A DNA stretch of 19,749 nucleotides from the NCBI GenBank assembly GCA_002305335.1, contig DBQR01000032.1:24597-44345 (forward strand). Reading direction: 5' to 3'. Numbering within the stretch: position 1 is the first letter of the stretch; the number at the start of each line of letters is the position of its first letter. Shown here one piece after another: positions 7,226-13,938 of the stretch. The translations under genes and the position numbers were made by a program. Below the pieces are notes generated by a model that saw only the letters and a program-made list of their open reading frames with translations, was not told where the DNA came from and searched no databases. The stretch comes from Clostridiales bacterium UBA1389. GTDB lineage: Bacteria > Bacillota > Clostridia > Oscillospirales > CAG-382.

Positions 7226-8032
7226 TTAATCTTTTACGGCTATAAACGCCGCCATTGTACCCCTTTTGTTTCCCTGCCGGCGGTGGGAGAAGAAAAGACT
7301 GCTTTCGCAGCAGGTGCATAGGGGGCAGATATCCATGTTTTGGCTTAGTATTCCGTGTTTTACAAGATTTTCTAAAATCACCGCCGTTAGGCTGAAATAG
7401 ATTTTCCCTTCCCTTTCGGAAAAAGCGTCGGCATGGTCGGGGAAATAATCATAAAATTCCCTCCCCACTTCATAACAGCATTCTTTTATACAGGGCCCCA
7501 AAGCGGCGATAATATCCTTGGGGTCGCTTCCCAAAGATTGAAAAAGCTCAACGGCTTTGCCGGCAATATCCTTTTTGGTACCGAGCCAGCCGGAATGAAC
7601 CGCTCCGGCGGTGTGGGTTTTTATGTCGTACAGCAGCACCGGTACGCAGTCGGCTGACCTCACCGAAAGCAAAACCCCCGTGTCCTTTGTGATAAGCCCG
7701 TCCGCATCCTTCGGGAAGGGAGGCTTTTCGATACCCGTCCCTTTGTGGGTATTGTTTACGATTTCGATATTGTCGGTATGTCCCTGACGGGTGCGGCAGA
7801 CGTCGCCGGCGGCAAAGCCCAGTACCGAGGCGGCGATATCGTGGTTTTTAACGATATTTTCAATGCTGTCAATGTTTTCGTCCCTGCCGGCGGCAAAATT
7901 AAGACTTTCAAAGACCCCGGCGCTTACCCCGCCGGCCTTTGTGGCAAACAGGTGTTTTATGCCGTAGGAATCGAATAAAGACGAGGTTATATACGGTATG
8001 GGGTTGCTGTGCAAAGCAAAATCGCCGGTCAT
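7226..8032 (-). CDS. pgeF: peptidoglycan editing factor PgeF (YfiH/laccase-like family)
   Basis: Family proteins are Zn-dependent cytoplasmic hydrolases reported to remove wrongly incorporated residues from peptidoglycan precursors; older annotations call them polyphenol oxidase or laccase-domain proteins. Key residues are present: RQGHTDN (His85), SADCVPV (Cys129) and AVHSGWLG (His146), matching the zinc triad of E. coli YfiH, followed by ALGPCIKECCYEVG and a Cys-rich CPLCTCC then FFSHRRQGNKRGTMAAFI. Length (268) is normal. The start ATG at 8032 has GGAG seven bases upstream. It is the first gene of the five-gene minus operon, with the promoter at 8070-8098. Family identity is secure; the editing role is transferred from better studied members. 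Confidence 0.9.
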   Translation of the reverse strand: MTGDFALHSNPIPYITSSLFDSYGIKHLFATKAGGVSAGVFESLNFAAGRDENIDSIENIVKNHDIAASVLGFAAGDVCRTRQGHTDNIEIVNNTHKGTGIEKPPFPKDADGLITKDTGVLLSVRSADCVPVLLYDIKTHTAGAVHSGWLGTKKDIAGKAVELFQSLGSDPKDIIAALGPCIKECCYEVGREFYDYFPDHADAFSEREGKIYFSLTAVILENLVKHGILSQNMDICPLCTCCESSLFFSHRRQGNKRGTMAAFIAVKD

Positions 8033-8069
8033 TGGTTTACTCCGAAAAAATCAACGCTTTCCTTTGACC

Positions 8070-8098
8070 ATTATAGCAGACCGGCTATTTTTTGGCAA
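8070..8098 (-). promoter_or_regulatory. promoter of the pgeF-nuclease-ATPase-recG-dusB operon
   Basis: On the minus strand TTGCCA (8093-8098) and a perfect TATAAT (8070-8075) are 17 bases apart, with TG one base before the -10 box. It stands back to back with the tRNA promoter, about 45 bases apart, and gives a leader of roughly 30 nt before pgeF. Confidence 0.75.
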
Positions 8099-8140
8099 GT
8101 GTATTTACATTGCATTTTTTGATTTTTTTAAAATTTGCTA

Positions 8141-8169
8141 TTGACAACAATAAACTTTGCTGATATAAT
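8141..8169 (+). promoter_or_regulatory. consensus promoter of the tRNA-Met/tRNA-Glu unit
   Basis: Perfect TTGACA (8141-8146) and perfect TATAAT (8164-8169) with 17-base spacing, preceded by a T/A-rich tract (8115-8137) that could act as an UP element. This is the full consensus expected of a strong stable-RNA promoter. The start is expected near 8176, some 22 bases before the first tRNA. Confidence 0.88.
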
Positions 8170-8197
8170 ACGAAAGCTGCACAGCGGAGGTAGAAAC

Positions 8198-8273
8198 GGC
8201 GGAATAGCTCAGTGGGTAGAGCAACCGGTTCATACCCGGTAGGTCGTGGGTTCAAGTCCAACTTCCGCTACCA
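8198..8273 (+). tRNA. tRNA-Met (anticodon CAT), elongator type
   Basis: A 76-base cloverleaf: acceptor GGCGGAA with TTCCGCT (first pair G-U), D-stem GCTC/GAGC, anticodon stem ACCGG/CCGGT around TTCATAC (anticodon CAT), T-loop TTCAAGT, discriminator A and encoded CCA. It lacks the unpaired first position and GGG/CCC anticodon stem of initiator tRNA, and it resembles the Bacillus elongator tRNA-Met. The T-stem GTGGG/CCAAC has one G-A mismatch. tRNA-Ile with lysidine-modified CAT cannot be strictly excluded, but the acceptor and anticodon stem favour Met. Confidence 0.92.
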
Positions 8274-8325
8274 TATCTCCGTGGTGCAGTTATTTTTAAG
8301 CCAAGCAGATAAATACAATATAAAC

Positions 8326-8400
8326 GGCCCGTTGGTCAAGCGGTTAAGACACCGCCCTTTCACGGCGGTAACAGCAGTTCGAATCTGCTACGGGTCACCA
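8326..8400 (+). tRNA. tRNA-Glu (anticodon TTC)
   Basis: A 75-base cloverleaf: acceptor GGCCCGT with ACGGGTC (one G-U), anticodon stem CCGCC/GGCGG around CTTTCAC (anticodon TTC), T-arm GCAG..TTCGAAT..CTGC, encoded CCA. It is 52 bases after tRNA-Met and shares its promoter and terminator. Confidence 0.95.
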
Positions 8401-8401
8401 G

Positions 8402-8433
8402 AAAAATGCACTTGCTGTCGCAAGTGCATTTTT
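8402..8433 (+). terminator. terminator of the tRNA unit
   Basis: A perfect 14-bp inverted repeat, AAAAATGCACTTGC (8402-8415) and GCAAGTGCATTTTT (8420-8433), around a TGTC loop. It begins two bases after tRNA-Glu. The T's in the 3' arm form the release tract, and the symmetry makes it work in both directions. Confidence 0.88.
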
Positions 8434-8799
8434 CAACCATATAAAATATAAGTTATAAAAGCGAATTTTAACCGAAGTTTTGCCTTATAAAAACTGCCAT
8501 ACTGCTCCCCGGTAATCAGGTGAATTTTATATTTTCAACAATTTTATTATGTCAATATTGCCATTTTATTAACGGCATTTGTACAGATTATACAAATTAT
8601 TCAACCAAAATTATGCTAAAACATATAGTATTATGCTTGCTTTTTATTTACATTTATAGTATTATTATGATGTCTTTTTGCCGCTATTTACGTCTAAAAT
8701 AGTATATGGCACAAAGTTTGTTACGGATGCACCATAAAGCATCCGTTTGTACGCTAAGGTAAATTGTCCGGGAATGTTTTCCCGCAGGTATTTTTCATT
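8434..8799 (+). promoter_or_regulatory. AT-rich leader region before the ABC module
   Basis: No credible gene in these 366 bases. They hold a perfect 7-7-7 inverted repeat ATTTGTA..TACAAAT (8577-8597), which could be an operator. A perfect 8-bp hairpin ACGGATGC/GCATCCGT (8723-8746) and a CGGGAA/TTCCCG hairpin (8769-8784) lie just before the start codon. Promoter matches are only moderate: TTGCCG (8678-8683) with TAGTAT (8700-8705) at 16 bases, or TTGCTT (8637-8642) with TATTAT (8660-8665) at 17. The structures suggest regulation, but no known riboswitch is recognised. Confidence 0.35.
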
Positions 8800-11082
8800 A
8801 TGACTGAATTAAAGAAGTTTACCCCCGCCGTTGTCGCCTTTTTCGGCGAAAAGGGAATCTCCCTTGACGAATGTTTAATCACCATGGAAAGCGACATGGG
8901 TAAAGACGGGGTTTATAAAAACGTCTATGCCCTTCTGACCAAGGACAAAATCGCCGTTGCCGAGGGCTTTATATCCTATGAAGGAAAGCCCAAATCTCAC
9001 AACCGCATAGAATATTTCAACTGCACCGATTATGCCGAATTCAATATTTCCGAATTCGAAAAATTCGAGGTGGAACTGTTTATTTCCGGGGGACGGGCGG
9101 TTTGCCATAAGGAAGGCAAAACCGCCGAAATTATGCGCTTTTCCTCCACCTGCAAGCATGACGTAAACGTCCTCTGCGACGCCGCAAACCAGCTTAAAAA
9201 AGACGGCAAGGTAGACGAGGAACGGCTTAAAGGAGAAACCGAAGAATCCCACTTCTGCCCCAAATGCCACCGGCGTTACCCCGACATAAACCGAAAAATC
9301 TGCCCCAAATGCATGGAAAAGGCAAAGCTTGTAAGACGCCTTGCCAAGATGTTTTTAAAATATAAGTATTACATTCTGCTTATATTCGCCTTGTTTGCCA
9401 TTATTGCGGGGTTCGGCATTGTTTCTCCCTATGTCTCAAACAACCTGTTTTACAACGAGGTGCTGGACGAAAAGGGGTCAATGTACGGCCGGATATGGCA
9501 GATAGTCTTTATGATTATCGGCGTAAGGCTTGTTTCAATGCTCATATCGCTGCTTAACGGCATAGTCAATGCCAAGGTGGCGGCAGAAGTGGTTTACGAC
9601 CTTAAAAAGACGATTTTCGACACCATAGGACGGCTGTCCTTAAGGTTTTTTACCTCCCGTCAGACCGGCGGCCTTATGACCCAGATAAATTCCGACGCAT
9701 CGGTCATCTACTGGTTCTTCTGCGACGGGTTCCCCTATCTTGTAACCAACATCCTTCAGCTTACGGCGGTGCTTATAGTCATGCTGACTATGGACCCCCT
9801 GTTAACCCTTTATACCTTTGTAACCGTTCCCATTTTCATAATCGCCTTTAAGATAACCTTCTCGATGTTTTCAAAACTTCATGCCAGGTCATATTCAAAG
9901 AGGCGTTCCTTTAACTCCCTTATTTCCGATGTCTTAAACGGCATGAGGGTGGTTAAGTCCTTCTCCCGGGAGGAAACCGAAATCAAGCGGTTCCAGAACC
10001 GTTCGGAAGCCCAGGCCGAAGCCCAGACCGTGGTCGGGGTTACCGCCAACAAGGTTTTCAGAATGTTAGGCTTTTTAATGAGAATCGGGGTTTACGTGGT
10101 GTGGGCTGTCGGTGGCTGGCAGGTTATGAAGCAGACCGGAACCCTTAATTACGGCAGACTAATGACCTTTATCGCCTATGTGGGCATGATATATGACCCT
10201 CTTGACTTCTTCGCCGACGTTTCCAACTGGTGGTCGGAATGCTTAAACGCCTTACAGCGGCTGTTTGAGATAAGCGACTCCCAGCCCGAAGTCAGGGAAA
10301 CCGATAACCCCGTTGTTCTCACCGACATAAAGGGTGAGGTGGAATTCCGGGACGTAACCTTCTCCTATGAGGAAAACCGGATTGTTATAGACCATATTTC
10401 CTTTACTGTGCCTTCCGGCTCCACTTTAGGAATTGTGGGGCAGACGGGGGCGGGGAAATCCACCCTTGCCAACCTCCTTACACGGCTTTATGACCCGGTT
10501 TCGGGGGAGGTATTCATCGACGGGGTTAATCTGAAGGATTTATCCTTTGAAACCCTCCGGTCGGCGGTGGCCATAGTGTCCCAGGAAACCTATCTGTTCC
10601 GGGGAACCATAATGGAAAATATCCGTTACGCCCGCCCCGACGCCACCAACGAAGAGGTTATTGCGGCGGCAAAGATTGCCTCCGCCCACCAGTTTATTAT
10701 CAAATACCCCGACGCCTATGAAACCATGATAGGCTTTGGCTACAAGGATTTGTCGGGGGGTGAAAGGCAGCGGCTTTCCATTGCCCGGGCGGTATTGAAA
10801 AACCCGTCGATACTGGTGCTGGACGAAGCCACCGCCGCCATGGATACCCAGACCGAACGGCAGATTCAGAACGCCCTTGACAGCCTTACCAGAAACCGGA
10901 CAACCATAATCATCGCCCACCGGCTGTCAACTCTGCGGGACGCAGACAAGCTGATAGTCCTTGAAAACGGCAAGATGCCGGAGGAGGGCACCGCCCTGGA
11001 ACTCCTTAAGAAGAAGGGCAAATACTATGAGCTTTACAAAATGCAGGCCGAAGCGTTGAAAACCATAGGCATTGAGGAATAG
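8800..11082 (+). CDS. ABC exporter half-transporter with N-terminal zinc ribbon (ABC1)
   Basis: A 760-residue type IV ABC exporter subunit. Residues 1-140 are an extra soluble, strand-rich domain I do not recognise. A zinc ribbon follows with Cys153, 156, 168 and 171 (FCPKC and ICPKC). The membrane domain (about 190-480) has six hydrophobic spans. The nucleotide-binding domain has Walker A GQTGAGKST (547-555), Q-loop VSQETYLFRGT, signature LSGGE (651-655), Walker B ILVLDE (672-677) and switch His707, so it should hydrolyse ATP. The usual GERG before the signature is replaced by GFGYKD. I chose the ATG at 8800 over an in-frame TTG at 8764, which has no ribosome site and lies in a hairpin region; the site for 8800 is itself weak. 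It probably pairs with ABC2 at 11690 as a heterodimer. Substrate unknown. Confidence 0.88.
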   Translation: MTELKKFTPAVVAFFGEKGISLDECLITMESDMGKDGVYKNVYALLTKDKIAVAEGFISYEGKPKSHNRIEYFNCTDYAEFNISEFEKFEVELFISGGRAVCHKEGKTAEIMRFSSTCKHDVNVLCDAANQLKKDGKVDEERLKGETEESHFCPKCHRRYPDINRKICPKCMEKAKLVRRLAKMFLKYKYYILLIFALFAIIAGFGIVSPYVSNNLFYNEVLDEKGSMYGRIWQIVFMIIGVRLVSMLISLLNGIVNAKVAAEVVYDLKKTIFDTIGRLSLRFFTSRQTGGLMTQINSDASVIYWFFCDGFPYLVTNILQLTAVLIVMLTMDPLLTLYTFVTVPIFIIAFKITFSMFSKLHARSYSKRRSFNSLISDVLNGMRVVKSFSREETEIKRFQNRSEAQAEAQTVVGVTANKVFRMLGFLMRIGVYVVWAVGGWQVMKQTGTLNYGRLMTFIAYVGMIYDPLDFFADVSNWWSECLNALQRLFEISDSQPEVRETDNPVVLTDIKGEVEFRDVTFSYEENRIVIDHISFTVPSGSTLGIVGQTGAGKSTLANLLTRLYDPVSGEVFIDGVNLKDLSFETLRSAVAIVSQETYLFRGTIMENIRYARPDATNEEVIAAAKIASAHQFIIKYPDAYETMIGFGYKDLSGGERQRLSIARAVLKNPSILVLDEATAAMDTQTERQIQNALDSLTRNRTTIIIAHRLSTLRDADKLIVLENGKMPEEGTALELLKKKGKYYELYKMQAEALKTIGIEE

Positions 11083-11094
11083 GAGGGTAAATTA

Positions 11095-11658
11095 ATGAAA
11101 AACGATTTTCTTGATATAGTCAAAATGGTGTATTTATCGCCGGAAAACGCAAAGTTCTACGAAACCGGCAACGGTTTTCCCTGCCTGAATGCTTTTATTC
11201 CACCGGTAAAAAAGGACGACCTTGACACTTCCCTTTCGGACGAGCCGGTATGGCAGGACCTGGGGAGGGTGTTCTTCCACCGGGCTTTCCCCTACGATTC
11301 GGCGGACACCTTCATTTCGGTAACCGACAAGGAAGGCAACGAATACGGAATAATCAAAAATATAAGCGACTTCGACGGCAACGGCAAGGAAATAATCGAA
11401 AAAGAGCTTAAAAGAAAATATTTCACCCCGGTAATTACGAAAATCCACTCTTTAAAAGAAAGGTTCGGCTATTCCTACTGGGAAACCGAAACCAACCACG
11501 GAAAAATGTCCTTCGCCATGCACGACACCTTCCGGAATATCGCAAAGGTTTCCGACAGCCGGCTTGTTCTCACCGACGTGGACGGCAACCGCTATGAAAT
11601 TCCCGACGTGCTGGCCCTTGACAGAAAGAGTTATAAGAAAATTGAGCTTTACCTGTAA
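11095..11658 (+). CDS. DUF1854 domain protein between two ABC subunits
   Basis: A soluble 187-residue protein without signal peptide or membrane span. The C-terminal half has the features I associate with DUF1854: KRKYFTPVITKIHSLKERFG, then GYSYWETET, LVLTDVDGNRYEIPDV and a final ALDRKSYKK segment. This domain occurs alone or fused to ABC transporters, and in some Proteobacteria the pair is annotated as cyanophycin-metabolism associated. No cyanophycin synthetase or cyanophycinase is visible here. It sits 12 nt after ABC1 with its own AGGAGGG site and 31 nt before ABC2, so the three genes are surely co-transcribed. A role as accessory or substrate-recognition subunit is inference. Confidence 0.82.
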   Translation: MKNDFLDIVKMVYLSPENAKFYETGNGFPCLNAFIPPVKKDDLDTSLSDEPVWQDLGRVFFHRAFPYDSADTFISVTDKEGNEYGIIKNISDFDGNGKEIIEKELKRKYFTPVITKIHSLKERFGYSYWETETNHGKMSFAMHDTFRNIAKVSDSRLVLTDVDGNRYEIPDVLALDRKSYKKIELYL

Positions 11659-11689
11659 ATCGGGAAAAGCATTCCACTAAGGAGAAATT

Positions 11690-13903
11690 ATGACTCCGAA
11701 ACTTAAAATAAATTCCTTTCATTACGACAATGTGATAAAGAAGGTGTCCGATTCCTTTGATGCCCAGCCGTTGTTTGTGTTTCGTTTCAACCTTTCCAGG
11801 GAAAACGAATATATAACCGGCGGGGGAGGGGTGTCGGGGAAAACCCTCCGCATTGCCACCGAAAGCGGAAATACAGAAACCCTTTCTCTTGAAGACATAG
11901 AGGATATCGAATATATCCAGTATGTCGGTTGCGCGGCTATCGAATATTCCTTAGAGGGAAAGCGGTTCGAGCTTTGCCGTTCGGATATGAAAAATGCCGT
12001 TTCACTGCAAAATACTGTAAAACGCTTGAAAGCCATACAAAGCGGGAGGAATATAGGGAGATTTTCCACCGACGAGGACGAAACCGCCTGCCCCAACTGC
12101 GGCACCCCCTACCGTTCGGGATCGAGAGTCTGCCCCAACTGCGCCAACCGCAAAAAGCTTTTCGTAAAAGCCCTCCCCATTGCCAAACCCTTTATGGGAA
12201 AGATAATACTGTCTTTGGTTATGTTTTTTATGGTGACGGGGCTGAGTATCTTCGCCCCCTTTGTAACAAGGGAGCTCATTGACGGATATCTGAAAGTCAA
12301 GGACGGAACCCCCGGAACCACGACAGGCTTTTTCCTGGTTATCGCCGCCATGGTGGCGGTTACCCTCCTTTCCACCGTTATTTCCGCCGTAAGACAGATA
12401 CTCCTTGTCAGGGTGGGGAATAAAATGACGGTAAGCTTAAGGGAAAAGGTTTACCGCAAGGTTCAGGAAATGTCCCTTTCGGGAATATCAAAACGCACCG
12501 CCGGGGAAATTATAACAAGAATAACCCACGATACCGACGTGGTAAGGGACTTCCTTATGTCGGTGCTGCCGGATATTCTGCGAATCGGTCTTACCTTTAT
12601 GGGCGGCTGCATAGCAATGTTTATCCTCAACTGGAAGCTGACGCTGCTTATCCTCCTCCCCATACCCCTTGTGGTAATGATATTTTACTTTATCAGAAAT
12701 TTCATGCAATCCATATACACCCGCCAGTGGCATGCGGAATCATCGGTAAACACCCTCCTTCACGATGTGTTTTCGGGAATACGGGTGGTAAAGGTGTTCG
12801 GCACCGAAAAATACGAATCCATGCGCTTTGACAAGGCGGCGAAAAAGGTGGCCGACATTTCCAAAAAGAACGAACGCACCTGGAACACCATAATGCCCTT
12901 TGCCTTTTTCCTCCTCGGAATAGGGGAATATGCCGTGCTTTTGTTCGTCGGTGTCAGAATCATTAACGGGCAAATGACCTTGGGCGACCTGACCTTGTTT
13001 ATGAGCTATGTTTCGCTGCTGTACGGTCCCATAAGGCAGGCGGCGTTCCTGCCGAGACAGTTTGCACGGGGTATGACGTCACTGGCGAAAATTTTCGACC
13101 TCCTTGATGAAGAACCCGAAATTACCGATGACAGCGAAGCGGTGAATAAAGAATTTGTGGGGAATATCAGCTTAAACAAAGTTAATTTCGGCTACAACAA
13201 TTATGAGGATATTCTTAAAAATATATCCGTTGACATTAACAAAGGTGAAATGGTTGGCCTTGTGGGGCGCAGCGGCGTGGGAAAATCCACCCTTATTAAC
13301 CTTGTGATGCGGCTTTACGACGTAACCGACGGCAGTATAACCATTGACGGGGTTGATATAAGAAAATACGAACAGCACTGCTTAAGATCCCAGGTCGGAG
13401 TGGTGCTTCAGGAAACCTACCTGTTCAGGGGTACCATATATTCCAATATCGCCTATGCTCTCCCCGGCTGCACTCCCGAAGATGTGATTAGGGCGTCGAA
13501 GCTGGCCTCAGCCCACCAGTTTATAATGAAGCTCCCCGACGGATACAACACCATAGTTGGCGAACGGGGACAAACCCTGTCCGGCGGTGAAAAACAGCGG
13601 ATAGCCATCGCCAGGGCAATACTCAGAAACCCCAAGATACTCATTCTTGACGAAGCCACCGCCTCCCTTGACACCAAAACCGAAAAGCAGATACAGGACG
13701 CGCTTAACAAGCTTATTGCGGGGCGCACCACCATTGCCATTGCCCACCGGCTTTCAACACTGCGTAACGCAACCAAGCTGGTGGTGCTTGAAAAAGGTGA
13801 AATCGAGGAAGTGGGTACCCACGATCAGCTTATCGCCAACGGCAAACGCTACTTCAAGCTGGTTATGGCCCAGCGGCAGATGTCGAAAATGAAGAAAAAT
13901 TAA
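11690..13903 (+). CDS. ABC exporter half-transporter with N-terminal zinc ribbon (ABC2)
   Basis: A 737-residue partner of ABC1 with the same architecture. A soluble N-terminal domain (1-125) precedes a zinc ribbon, ACPNC and VCPNC (Cys134, 137, 148, 151), then a six-span membrane domain (about 165-465) and a nucleotide-binding domain. Walker A is GRSGVGKST (526-534), Q-loop LQETYLFRGT, signature GERGQTLSGGE (to 634), Walker B ILILDE (650-655) and switch His686. All catalytic residues are canonical, so unlike many heterodimeric exporters neither partner shows a Walker B Glu-to-Asp change. The ATG at 11690 has AAGGAG five bases upstream. glyQS begins 35 nt downstream with no terminator between. 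Transport direction (export) follows from the fold; the substrate is unknown. Confidence 0.9.
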   Translation: MTPKLKINSFHYDNVIKKVSDSFDAQPLFVFRFNLSRENEYITGGGGVSGKTLRIATESGNTETLSLEDIEDIEYIQYVGCAAIEYSLEGKRFELCRSDMKNAVSLQNTVKRLKAIQSGRNIGRFSTDEDETACPNCGTPYRSGSRVCPNCANRKKLFVKALPIAKPFMGKIILSLVMFFMVTGLSIFAPFVTRELIDGYLKVKDGTPGTTTGFFLVIAAMVAVTLLSTVISAVRQILLVRVGNKMTVSLREKVYRKVQEMSLSGISKRTAGEIITRITHDTDVVRDFLMSVLPDILRIGLTFMGGCIAMFILNWKLTLLILLPIPLVVMIFYFIRNFMQSIYTRQWHAESSVNTLLHDVFSGIRVVKVFGTEKYESMRFDKAAKKVADISKKNERTWNTIMPFAFFLLGIGEYAVLLFVGVRIINGQMTLGDLTLFMSYVSLLYGPIRQAAFLPRQFARGMTSLAKIFDLLDEEPEITDDSEAVNKEFVGNISLNKVNFGYNNYEDILKNISVDINKGEMVGLVGRSGVGKSTLINLVMRLYDVTDGSITIDGVDIRKYEQHCLRSQVGVVLQETYLFRGTIYSNIAYALPGCTPEDVIRASKLASAHQFIMKLPDGYNTIVGERGQTLSGGEKQRIAIARAILRNPKILILDEATASLDTKTEKQIQDALNKLIAGRTTIAIAHRLSTLRNATKLVVLEKGEIEEVGTHDQLIANGKRYFKLVMAQRQMSKMKKN

Positions 13904-13938
13904 TTTAAGCGTTATAAAAGACCGAAAGGAAACCGGGT

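Noticed and set aside
8212..8451. 79-codon reading frame across the two tRNA genes
   Set aside because: It is built from tRNA and terminator sequence.
8520..8702. 60-codon hydrophobic reading frame between the tRNA unit and ABC1
   Set aside because: GTG start without ribosome site, in very AT-rich DNA, where such frames arise by chance; it contains the 8577-8597 inverted repeat.
11722..12105. 127-codon minus-strand frame inside ABC2
   Set aside because: A shadow of a long, clearly conserved coding frame, as are the other antisense frames inside recG, the ATPase, ABC1, glyQS and metK.
13904..13938. Glycine T-box leader before glyQS
   Set aside because: Only 35 bases are available and no T-box motif is present.
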